Positions 23,804 to 34,314 of a stretch of 64,000 bases of DNA are shown one piece after another. Below the pieces are notes generated by a model. It saw only the letters and a list, made by a program, of their open reading frames with translations. It did not search any database and had not been told where the DNA came from. A program made the translations under genes and the position numbers. The number at the start of each line of letters is the position of its first letter. The first letter of the stretch is position 1. This stretch comes from Sesamum alatum (taxonomy: Eukaryota > Streptophyta > Magnoliopsida > Lamiales > Pedaliaceae), in NCBI GenBank assembly GCA_034509735.1, contig JACGWO010000002.1, positions 48,295,115 through 48,359,114 of the forward strand, in the 5' to 3' direction.

Positions 23804-24995
23804 ATGGTTAGTTAACCACCCCACCTCGAATACAATTGTACTAACAACAGCTAACGAATGTTTGTATTGATCAGCTCTGAAATGAAATAGTGGAAACTCC
23901 CATCATTCCTTCATGCGTGTTGATTGATTGATTTTGGTTTCTCTTTCTTGATATCTACTGAAGTAAGTAATTGGTATTCCGGTGACGGTTTCAGGGCGGC
24001 GGCCGTGGTCGTGGTGTTGAGGAAGAAGATGATTGTAGCAGCAAGTGGCCGGCGTGGGTGGGCCCGCTGCTGCGGACAAACTTCTTCGGTCAATGCAAGG
24101 CGCACGCGGCAGCGCACAGGAGCGAGTGCAACATGTTTTGCTTGGACTGCGTCAATGGACCCCTCTGCTCGCTCTGCCTCAATCTTCACAAGGATCATCG
24201 CCCCATACAGGTAATATAGATATATATATATATATATCATCAATTCATCATCTAATGAAGGAGAGATGATTCGGTGATGATGAATATATGCTTCTTTTTT
24301 TGCAGATTCGGAGGTCATCATATCATGATGTGATAAGGGTGTGTGAGATTCAAAAGTATTTGGACATAACAGGGGTTCAGACCTACATTATCAACAGCGC
24401 CAAGATAGTGTTCCTCAACCACCGCCCTCAGCCGAGGCCGGCCAAGGGCGTCACCAACACCTGCCGTGTCTGCGACCGCGGCCTCCTCGACTCCTTCACT
24501 TTCTGCTCCCTTGGCTGCAAGGTCTCTACTCAACACCATTTATGTTGAAAAATGTCACTACTCTATGTTATGCATTAGTTCTATATGCGAAATTGGGGGA
24601 ATTGTTGTGTTACACAGTTTCCTATTGAATTCTTGCATTGAGTTGGGATTTGTTCTATCTGTGTTTGAATTTGAAGTCAATCTGTATGAACTCTGTGCCC
24701 ATTCATTTTTCTTGTGAAATTACTTGATATGAGTTGGCTGTTTGTCCATCAGATAGTTGGGACATCCAAGAATCTTCAAAAGAAGAAGATAGGAAAGGAT
24801 GTGGGAGGCTCCGACTCGGAGGAGTCCATGTCGATGAATGGCAGCACAAAGCATAAACAAGTGATCAGAAACAAAATCCAGAGCTTCACTCCATCCACAC
24901 CACCGCAAACTGCAATCTTGAATTACAGAAACGGGAAAAGGAGAAAGGGAGTTCCTCACAGAGCTCCCACCGGAGGGCTAATCATACAATACTGA
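23804..24995 (+). CDS. PLATZ-family zinc-dependent transcription regulator
   Basis: Four exons (23804-23806, 23995-24210, 24306-24521, 24753-24995) join in frame to 225 aa. The first coding exon is only the ATG, followed directly by a GT donor. The next exon gives the expected acidic N-terminus and [10 protein letters not shown]. The zinc-binding region follows: [19 protein letters not shown], then [20 protein letters not shown]. The conserved centre has [20 protein letters not shown] and [12 protein letters not shown](H)RPQPRP. A second Cys cluster is [19 protein letters not shown], and the typical tail is [19 protein letters not shown] proteins bind A/T-rich DNA in the nucleus and mostly repress transcription. 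Target genes are unknown here. All family-defining Cys and His residues I can see are intact. Confidence 0.93.
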
Positions 24996-26400
24996 CGCCG
25001 TCCCAGAAGTTGGATGGAATTTGTTAATGTGCGCGCACTCTTTTACCGCCATATATATTTAGGCTTGTGGGCTTTTCTTTCTTTAGTAGTAGTTGCGGTT
25101 CCTGCATACTGAGCTGTGGAAATGGAAGCCGATGCTGGAATTGCAAACTATGCTAGTCACCGGTCTGGTTCTGTGCAGTAAAGGTATGGATACATAGATA
25201 TACATTGTAGAATAGCACGGTCTGTAATATAACATAGCTATAGGAAATAGAAGAAAGGTCGAAAAACGAATAAGATGAAGTTTGTTGGAAGAGGAGCAAA
25301 AGGGCTGTATGTAAAGTTGAAATAATGTTAAAAGCTAGTTTGTATATAAGTGTGTTGGCTAAATATGATGTTCAATGGCCTCTGATATCAATCAGTACTA
25401 GTATATATGCTTGTGATGAGCTCAGTAGCAATCAATGAAATGGGAGTTGGAGATTGTTTTTGTTGCAAGATCATGTATTCGTCGTTAGAAAGGTTTTCGT
25501 CCAATTATGAATAACTAGAGATGGAGATGTGGATTGGGAAAGAGTTACTATAGTTTTGGTGATATATATCAAGAGGGGAAGAAGTAGAGAAAAGAGTTTG
25601 ATGTTCTGTGGTGATTTTGTGAATGAGGGTATTGATGGTGCATCGTCGTTTTTCTGGTGGTTGGCTGTATCCGATCTCTAGTTATGGTGTTGTGTACTCT
25701 ATCGCGACGGGGATGAACTTCTCCTTCTTCACTAGAAAGAGAAGGGTTATTTCAGACTTTTGACTTGTGTGTGGTAGACTTAGCACCAACCTAGAAGCCA
25801 TGGTTTATACATTTGAATGAGTCTATGTGGAAGAGTTGATTCAAGACCTTGCAAGTTTGACTTCAAAATGTCCTTCCATTATATTTGATGGATCAACTGT
25901 AATAACATCATCATAGGTTGATCCAACGACGAAAGACCGATGGTGCAAATATGAATTTATACCCATATGAGCGTGCGCTGATGGACAGACTACAATGACA
26001 TCATCGTAGACTGATCCAACGGTGGCATGCATGGGATGTTTGAAGGTGGGGGTGCTCTCTCTAGGCTTTTTCATTAAGAATAGTAAGTGTGAATGGGTGT
26101 GGGTCATGTTCAAGTGTTGAACCAACAACTTTTGACAAAAATGAAGGGGCAAACTGCACCAATTTCTAACCCATTAATTAATTAAAATAAGAAGAAGAAA
26201 TTAGGAGTTGGGTTTGTGATTGTGGTTCCACTTAGATTAATAATATTAGTATTTCCCTCTCTTTTCATGTAGCACAATCACTACTCACTCACCACAAAAA
26301 TATAAATATGTATAGGTGCATCCATATCAAAAACAATATATAAATAAATATGTATAGGTGCATGATGACATCTTTCATCTGGGCACCATGGCCCATGGTC
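24996..26400. other. PLATZ 3' UTR and downstream intergenic DNA
   Basis: The 3' UTR probably extends a few hundred bases. Between 25890 and 26025 there is an imperfect internal duplication: a block with gttgatccaacga and a block with actgatccaacggt, each followed or preceded by catcatcgtag-type sequence. No gene was recognised. Confidence 0.4.
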
Positions 26401-26435
26401 TCATTCATTCCCCCCTCTATTATTGAGAAAATATA

Positions 26436-26725
26436 TTAGCTATAATTATATTTACATCTAGCTTATACTCTATTATTCAAACTACTCATATTTCTGGAGA
26501 ATAAAACATACATCCACGTAAAATATCAATATTTTTTTCTTACACAAGCTATTCATGCTTTTTGGAAAACTGCACATACACATTCCAAAAACGTTAATAT
26601 TATTACACAAATCATTCTTTACTTTTAATTGTCAGGGGTGATTTTTGCATTTAGGTAAAAAGTAGGGATAGTTTGTGCAAATAAATCATAGATAAGGGAG
26701 AGTAAATATAATTATAGAAATATAG
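26436..26725. mobile_element. degenerate inverted-repeat element
   Basis: The left side (ctataattatatttacatct...cttatactc) resembles the reverse complement of the right side (ctataattatatttactctcc...cttatcta). Similarity is moderate over about 50 bp and no clear target duplication is visible. It is probably an old MITE. Confidence 0.4.
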
Positions 26726-27725
26726 TATGAGTTGCTTAATTAGGATACTTATCATTATATTCATAAAACAATTCAATTCATCCATCCGTCCATAAATCCC
26801 TTATTTCGCTCGCAAGCAATTACAATGGTTTTTCTAATATTGTAGTAATGCACTTTACACTGAGCACTTCAAGTGTAACCACATATAAGAACGTGGGGTA
26901 TATGGCCACATATGAATCACTCAACGTATAGTGCATAAAATTTATTTTTAGATGGATTCATCGCGTGTGTAAATATATATATATATATATATATATATAG
27001 CTTTCATTTTAATCTTTTCTATATTCTAAATTTTCAATTACACTTATTCTTCCCCAAATAAATTTCCATCCCTTCCATGCATGCATGGTAGAACAAGATT
27101 ATATAGTTAGGACAGAAATTATTTTTCAGAAGAAGACTTGTTGAGAGCACAAAATATTGGATATATTAGCAATATAAGGCTGTTTAAGATAATTCCAAGG
27201 GTAATGTAATAATATAAGACTTTATAGCGCTCATACGTATGGGGTCGATTTAATTAGGGTGAAATTTCATGTTCAAATTCCATCGTGTGTAATAAAATTT
27301 CAAGTGACAAACACAAATCACGAGTAAAAATTAATTTTGAATTTAATGAATTTGGGGACACCTTGTGGGGAAAAAAAACATAACATAAATTTTTACGTAA
27401 TCTTGGTAGAAGATTGAAAGCCAAATTTTGTTTATGGAGTTTTTAATATATATAATTTTGTATTTTGTTTTATTAGTGTAAGATAAATAATAATAATATA
27501 TTAAAATACAAGAGCAAAAGTTTCAAAATAATTTTTAATTATTTTTTAGACATGATGTAAATGAGAACGTACAAGGCTTGGGGTGTATTTAATCGAGTTT
27601 TGAGATGGGTATCGGATCTTAGTGTTTAATATTTTAAAAAATATTAAATAGGATTTATCCGATTCAACTAATGAGCCCCGAATCCGGGGTGGGTCGGATC
27701 CTCCGAATTTCTTGACAATTTGGGT
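26726..27725. other. AT-rich intergenic DNA with an (AT)n microsatellite
   Basis: Contains (AT)n at about 26977-26998 and otherwise only AT-rich sequence without coding potential or a defined repeat. Confidence 0.5.
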
Positions 27726-27732
27726 TCCAAAA

Positions 27733-27742
27733 TGTATATAAG
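27733..27742 (+). promoter_or_regulatory. TATA-like element
   Basis: The string gtatataagg stands about 80 bases before the ATG at 27813, at a plausible distance for a core promoter. The start of GC-rich sequence just downstream supports a real transcription unit. Confidence 0.35.
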
Positions 27743-27812
27743 GATAAATCCATTGGCGCAGTAGGGAGTGGCATGCTGATTTGAGATTTCCGCCCAATAT
27801 ACAGGGAACATT

Positions 27813-28037
27813 ATGCGCTTACAAAAATCGTGCTGGGAGAAACCGGAGAGTAAGGGTACTCCCGCGGTACGGCGGAGAGGGGCGGAGGAGCTGCTCTGGC
27901 ACAGCAATCCGGTTCGAAGTGCAGAGGCGGCGGCCACCGGAGAGCCGAGGAAATTAACCCAAGAAGAAATGGATAAAAGGCAGAAAATGAGGCGAAGGCG
28001 ATTAAGAAGCTTCGGAAGAGTAGAAGCAAAAGCATAA
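27813..28037 (+). CDS. small basic hypothetical protein, 74 aa
   Basis: An ATG-initiated frame in a locally GC-rich island (27840-27960) that contrasts with the AT-rich surroundings. The product is strongly basic, with Arg/Lys-rich blocks (VRRRG, DKRQKMRRRRLRSFGR). I recognise no family. It could be a short real gene, or the 5' part of a transcript in which the ATG at 28045 (next entry) is the main start. The opposite strand is also open across it, so coding status is uncertain. Confidence 0.3.
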   Translation: MRLQKSCWEKPESKGTPAVRRRGAEELLWHSNPVRSAEAAATGEPRKLTQEEMDKRQKMRRRRLRSFGRVEAKA

Positions 28038-28044
28038 GCCGCGG

Positions 28045-28123
28045 ATGCCGTGGAAACACCCTAACATTTTGCTGCTTTTATCCGTCATTTATTCGTTGGC
28101 CGTCCCCACAACGAACAGAAGAG
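28045..28123 (+). CDS. possible signal-peptide-coding first exon
   Basis: ATG at 28045 opens a frame reading MPWKHPNILLLLSVIYSLAV then PTTNRR, directly followed by a GT donor (gaggtaaccc). A short basic start, a hydrophobic core of about 13 residues and a small-residue cleavage region make it look like a secretory signal. No convincing downstream exon can be joined, so this is a candidate only. Confidence 0.25.
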
Positions 28124-31100
28124 GTAACCCTTTCGCATTTTAGTCTCTGTGCATAAATGTACCTATTTATGCTTCATATCTATTCACAGGTTAGACCTCA
28201 AGATTTTTGACAACTCCAGCGTTGTGACAATCAGTAACTAATCTGAGAACCCTTCCCGTAGCATACGAGTCCTAAATTCGAATGATTCACGAATAGTCTA
28301 TGGAAGCTCTCGTCTAACATTTCAATTAGACCAAGTGGCGCTTTGCAATTTTGATATTACTTTGTCATGTCACTTAGCTTAACACCTTTCAGCTGAACAA
28401 TTCTTTTTGTTTCCAAAACCTTTTTGTTATATGAGTTTCTTCTTTGCCAAATTTATCTCATTACTGTTCTTGTGATTGCGACATTCAGCTGGTTTCTTTA
28501 GGCTCCTTGGTTGGCAATAATTTTGTGCAAAATAAGCCCTGGTTTTGACAAGAGAGTTTGTTTATCTAAGGTAACAAAAGGGAAAACATCTGTCAGTTGA
28601 GCGTGGCAAAGAGCAAACCAAGTGAAACTTTCGTTGTGTTGCAAATAATTTAGTGTATATGCATAGAGATTTTGGATCTGGTACAGCTGCTACCTGGGTA
28701 GAGAGATGAAGGCCCTCTTTTCATGAAAATACAGTTGATATGTATTGTTGCATGATCTTATTAACATAGATTTGATTTCAAAAGTAAAGTATACTTACAT
28801 GCTGGTCATGCGAGGGATGATGATTTTTGGTCACGAAGTAGCGTCTCTTCTGGTGAAAATCATAATCCTCAATGGCCAAGTCCGCAAAATGTTTGTGATG
28901 GAACAAATTGGGTCTTTTATTTGTCAACTCTCTGTTTCTAGATGTATAGATATTTTGGTGCCAGCACTATCAAGAAGCCAACATGATATTTAAGTTGGTT
29001 TTACTTTTTATTATGTTGAAGGAATCTCTGTGAGGTATTGATTGAAAATGAAATAGTTACTGCTTATCATGATTGATCTTAACTCGATTTTAGAATTCAA
29101 GAATTACTTGGAAGCATTATGTTTACTTTTGGTGCATCCTTTCTAGATGCCTCGTTGATCATAATATGCAGAGAGTCGGTTTATATGTTTGGTACTTGTT
29201 GTCAGTCCATTTTTAAGTACTTGTTCTTTTGTTCGCAATCTTGCTCCATTAGGAAGGATCTTCTTACACAAAAACTCAGTTGAATTGTAGAGAAGGGTAT
29301 GTAGAAGTGCAAGCTTTCTTCTCGATGAAGCAAAAGACCTTATGACATTTGGTCAAATTACCAACACACCTAATTCTCTGACCTATCTCTTTTTGTTGGC
29401 TGAAAAAGTGAACAAAAGGAGTGGAATGATATTTTCGCGCCTCTAGACAGTTAGTCGAATAAATAGAATTAAGTGAAAAATTGAAACCTTGTGGGAATGA
29501 ATTTTCACTCTTTTGGTTGGGTGGTGTGGCATGGTCCGGAGTGGGAGAGGATTGGGGTGGGCATGGGTGGACTGTTGGTGTGAAGAAGGAAGCAGAGAGA
29601 GGAAAAAAGAAAACAAAATAGAGGAAGTTAAAGGAAGGAGGAAAGAAGAAAACATGAAGGATTATGGTGGAATCTTTTTACATGGGAGGTTGGGGGAATG
29701 CTGGGGTGGGGTTTTGGAGGTGGAGGATTGGTTGGGAAAAAAGGAAAACAAAAAGATGAAATACAAAATGGTGAAAGGGAAAAAGAAAAAGAAAAAAAAA
29801 GGAAAGGATACTTGATGTCTTCCATATTATTTCAACTTATTCACTTGATTAATTATCTGGACTCAATCATAGTGAAGTTATTTCTTTAGTCATTATTTTC
29901 TAATTATTATATTATATTAGTTAAATAATACTATTTAAAATCAATTTTTTATACCATAAAATGGAAAAAGAAAGAGAAATTAATTAAAAAATAGAAAATT
30001 AAGAATACAAAAATGAAAGAAAATTCATTGAAAATAAGACAAAGTTTATACCCTTAGAGGTATGCGGTAATAATATCCAGGCCCATAGACACACACAACA
30101 TGCATGTGTAGTGCGTAAGATATTTTTTATCCACAGAATTCGCTCAAAATATAAAAGTTGGATGTTAAAAGTTTTGAGTACAAATAACTTCTGATGACTT
30201 CTACAATTGCAAATGATGAAATAAAATGTGAATACTGTTATGACTTAGGTGGAAATACTGAATAAATGACCTGGACATATCTCGTAGTTTGTGTCTTGAA
30301 CGATGAGCTCTGGAATCTGGATCTGCTGTTCCCTCATGTCTGGAGGGGCAAACCATGTTGAACATTGTTTGAGACACTGGTAACCTTTGAAGACATTGGC
30401 TTGTCATGTCTAAATATGCTTTTATCCCATGGATCAGGAATACAGAGCAGTCCTGTCTAGCACTTAACCATCTTGTTACACATCTGTTGGGTTGTTTTGT
30501 TTCTTCTGTTATTTTGATGAATATGTAGAATTCTTTTGCAGAATTTTTCCTGAGCACTATTAGAAGACTTATTTAAGCTTCATCACAAACATATGAAGTA
30601 TGGTTTTAAGCGGGGACTGCACTTTGACTCTGAAAAACAGAAACCCCATAGGCTAATTAGGACGATTTGGTGAGGATCATAGAATACGAGTAAGTGGAGA
30701 ATATATGCTTAGCATCACTTTATTTTCTGATCTCATGCTTTTAAGGACAAAAGTGGTAGAAATGTACTTGTATTAAGATAAAAGGGGAGAAAAGATTAAA
30801 ACGTCTTTTCCCAATCTCATGCTGCAAACTTATATTTGTTGTATGTGTGCTTGAGGCATAGCAGCGGTGCTTCCTCTTGTGACAAATATTGCAATTTTGT
30901 GCATCTCATAAATTTCATGACTTGATTATTCAAAATCTACGCATATATGAATTGACCGACGAAAATTCTCTGGTGGATGATTGTTATATTAACAAGTACT
31001 ATGAATAATAATAATAATGTCATTTGTTAACAATTTAGTGTTCCATAAATAGACTTTAAAATGATCGTACCATAAAACAGGTTCTTTCTACTATTCTAAC

Positions 31101-31274
31101 ATTGATGACTTAACCCACCGTTTAAGCACATGTTTTATGAACTGGGCGACATTCACTTCTTCGTATGTGACTTTTTTTTCAACGGCGTGTAAGGGTGCAT
31201 CACCAGGCCTTATTTGCCCAAGACTTCAACTTCCCTTTTCTCCTTGTGTGGTTGTGCTATATCTTATTTCTTGA
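28124..31274. other. intergenic/intronic DNA with possible decayed coding trace
   Basis: Mostly T-rich non-coding DNA. Around 28796-28920 one frame reads GHARDDDFWSRSSVSSGENH followed by NPQWPSPQNVCDGTNWVF, unusually protein-like for this region, but it has no clear splice partners. At 29510-29810 there is a long purine-rich (G/A) tract that keeps both strands open artificially. Confidence 0.3.
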
Positions 31275-31520
31275 AGGTACTCCGCGCTTGGACCAGATGA
31301 TCCTGCGTATGCTGCCAAGTTTTACAATTGTTGTGTAGCAGAGGATGTCGGGGCACCTGGCTGCACTCCCAGTTCCTATGCTGATGAGTAAAGATGCACC
31401 ACCATCACCACCACCAGCCTTGTGTAAGGATCTGATCATGAGGCTTGCATGGATGATGTTTACTACCATGCCCTTAAAGCAGTAATTAATGAATGGAGAC
31501 AGCAAGAAACTAAAGAGGTA
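31275..31520 (+). pseudogene. decayed or terminal exon fragments of unknown gene
   Basis: After a plausible acceptor at 31274, one frame reads YSALGPDDPAYAAKFYNCC then VAEDVGAPGCTPSSYADE before a stop at about 31391. A second frame downstream (about 31430-31519) reads GSDHEACMDDVYYHALKAV then INEWRQQETKE, ending at a GT that could be a donor. Both look like real protein rather than random translation. The frame change and stop between them suggest a broken gene. I do not recognise the family. They may belong with the traces at 27.8-28.9 kb. Confidence 0.3.
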
Positions 31521-31535
31521 CCACTTGTTTAACAT

Positions 31536-32296
31536 GAATCTCGTGAAGATATAACTTTTTGTAAGCTGGCATTACAATTATAAATGATATATAATATATG
31601 TTGGAAGAGTGAGTTTGAAAGAGGTGGAACATGGCCTCCATGTCAGTTGTGTGGTACACCTTGTCTTAGTCTGTCCCCACGTTTGCACCCTCCTCACTTT
31701 GATATCATCATCTCTAGCCTCCATGTGCATGCCTCTTTTTTTGAATATTTAAAGGAACATATACATATATCTGGTTTCCTAACTTCATTTGATTTCTGGG
31801 TTTTTGCCAGTTAAGTGTCAACACTTTTCAACTGTGATTTATTCTTTTTTTGTTTTTCTTCCAAGAAAAACTACTGCCCGTATTAAGTCATTGTGACATC
31901 CCATTCCCATTTGGTTATGTTCAAATAAATAAATATTTCTTACAAATACACCTATTAGAGTTGTAGTTGTAATTACAACTACACCCCTTATTTACAGACA
32001 AAAGCTTGAGCAGAAACTCCATAAAAAATATCACATTAACACCCATCAGGGAATGAATTTGTTTGTATATTTGGCCAATTTCAAGAGGTGTCTGATGTAA
32101 TTTACTCTTATAAATATTGTGATAACCCGCTTAGAGGGTGTCGGTGTAATTTACCCCTTATAAATATTGGTGATAATTGGATTTGTTGCTAGTTTGGGGT
32201 TTTCCTTTTTTTCTTTTGTTATCAAGTTTGATGATGGGTGCACAAGGAAAGAGGGAAGCAAGTTAGGAGGCATGTCTTTTTCCGCATGGTATGGGT
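31536..32296. other. intergenic DNA with a MITE-like remnant
   Basis: From about 31930 to 32160 there are oppositely oriented gtaatttac(t/c)c-type ends and two ttataaatatt(g) motifs near 32108 and 32158. These suggest a degraded inverted-repeat element. No gene. Confidence 0.35.
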
Positions 32297-32330
32297 ATGA
32301 GTATGAGTATGAATATGAATATGAGCAGCA
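32297..32330. repeat. hexanucleotide microsatellite
   Basis: Tandem tatgag/tatgaa units. They produce a Tyr-Glu repeat in an otherwise meaningless frame. Confidence 0.8.
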
Positions 32331-33780
32331 AGTATGGGTATTATTGTCCATGCAATATTGGACTGTGGTGTGGACTTATGATTGAGCTAGTGGGGGTGTC
32401 TTGCGTTAAAACGACTGCTTATCAATTTTATATTGTAAATAATTTGTAAGTGCTTAAATTAAGTTAATTTTAGCAGCAGCTTTCTAGCAACGCTTACATT
32501 TTATTGGTGAAATTGTATTTTTTTTTTTGGCTTATACTCCAACATCAATTTCTGTAATCTTTATTTTCAAACTTCCAGTACATTTTAACTTATAATTTAT
32601 TCTTAATAAAAAATTGTAGAAATTATTGGAGATACCTGCTAAATCTTAGCTAGTTAGATTATACAAAAATTTACCTTTTATTTATATATATGTGTGTGTG
32701 TTTGAATGAATGGTATACTGTGGTGAGGGTGAAGGAAGCAAGAGAGAGACCAACTCAAAAATCTCATCTCAACAACTAATCAAATCTTGAATAATTATGA
32801 TTAGATTCAACAGCAGTCGGAACTAACTGGGGGGTTAGTTTCCTTGTCCCATCAATTTATGTCTACTCCTGTCCTAATTAATTCACCATCTTATAATATA
32901 ATAATAATAATAATAATATAATATTTGCTTCACAATTATCACTTCTTTTGAACAGAGAAGAGAATACTGAATCAATATCCACTCAACCTTTCCTATACTA
33001 TTTCCCTTTTCTTTTACACAAATCATAATGTCTTCTCTAATCTACCCAATTTTGGTTCAATAAAAGTTTCAATGCGCACTGACTAAAATTCCCTTTGTGC
33101 ACAACAATGAAAATCTTGATAGCACCTTTCTACTTGAATATAATAAATAAGTTTTTATATTTTAAAATATAGTCTAAATAATATTAAAATATACTAATTG
33201 AGCAGTTGAGTTAATATAAAACTTAAAAAATTGATTAATTAAACTATCTTATTAGTTGAAAGGTTACAAAAAATTAGTATAACGATGTCAAAACCAACAC
33301 TTTATGTCTATAGCATCTTTTTTCTTACAAGAGGTTAGTAATGATAATTTTATAATTAATACGATCAACGTTGAGCGCGTTTTGCTTAAATTTTAAAAAT
33401 AACTCAACAGTACCTTTTTTTTTTTTTTCTTTAAAGGAGCTTATAAGTTTCTTAACACGTTATTTTCTATTTTATAAACTTCTTTCTAAGAAAAAAAACA
33501 CCAAATACTTTTTGATACCTTTTAAATTTTAAAATATATTATAAGATATTTTGAAAAGCTTATAAGTCCGACCCAAATACCCTTTGAATTAAAAAGAAAA
33601 CGAGATTGAATTTCAAATGTGTTTACTTAATAATTATGTGGAATCAAGAACTTAAATACAAGATTTCCAAAAATTCAAATCCCACACCATATGTAGAAAC
33701 ATACATAACACACCTCATAAATGGAGCATCTGCACATTAATTATTTGTGTTTTCAATCATAGTATATATTTATTTCTTAT
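32331..33780. other. AT-rich intergenic DNA
   Basis: AT-rich with scattered poly-T and (ATA)n runs (near 32897-32925). No coding potential and no recognisable element ends. Confidence 0.5.
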
Positions 33781-33939
33781 TATTTTATATTTCAAAAGGA
33801 AAGCAGAAAAGATTTCTCCACAGCTGACAGCAGCAGCGCTCATCTTTCTTTCCTTGTTTGTCTCTGACAAAGTTTTACCAACACACACACCTTTTTCTGA
33901 GCTAGCAGGGGCACTTCTGTAAATTTCCCTCTGCAAAAG

Positions 33940-33994
33940 CTAGAGAGAGACACAGACAGACTGAAACAAAAGGGCAGAAAACACAAGAGAGAGG

Positions 33995-34025
<31 letters not shown>

Positions 34026-34190
34026 GCAGCAACCCCCCCCCCCCCCCCCCAAACTGATTTCTTCTGTAAATTCTTCCCCACAACCACCTCTACTTCTCTC
34101 TGCTCGCCATTCTACACTCTAATTCAGCTGTAACGCACAGATACACTGTACTATATATCGAATCTGAAGAGAGAGAGAGAGAGAGTGATA
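33940..34190 (+). promoter_or_regulatory. GA-repeat and poly-C leader of the WEB gene
   Basis: Contains (GA)n at about 33985-34026, an 18-C homopolymer at 34033-34050, and a second GA run at about 34167-34186. All lie 130-380 bases upstream of the WEB start codon, probably in the promoter or 5' UTR. GA tracts can bind BPC factors (inference). A C18 run is unusual and prone to length variation or sequencing error. Confidence 0.5.
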
Positions 34191-34314
34191 TGTCAGTGTG
34201 ACAGACTATCTCCAGCATTTTCGTCGAAGCCCCCAATCTTTTTCCTTGAGGGAATTATAGATACATAGTTTCTTTACTCAACTTCGCTGCAGAACGCTTA
34301 AGTTGCTGTAGATC

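Noticed and set aside
28230..28290. A taaattcgaatg string resembling a pol III B box
   Set aside because: Poor match to the consensus, no paired A box, A tail or target duplication, so not called a tRNA or SINE.
29443..29889. Open frames on both strands around 29.5-29.9 kb
   Set aside because: Caused by a G/A-rich low-complexity tract lacking stop codons; no protein features.
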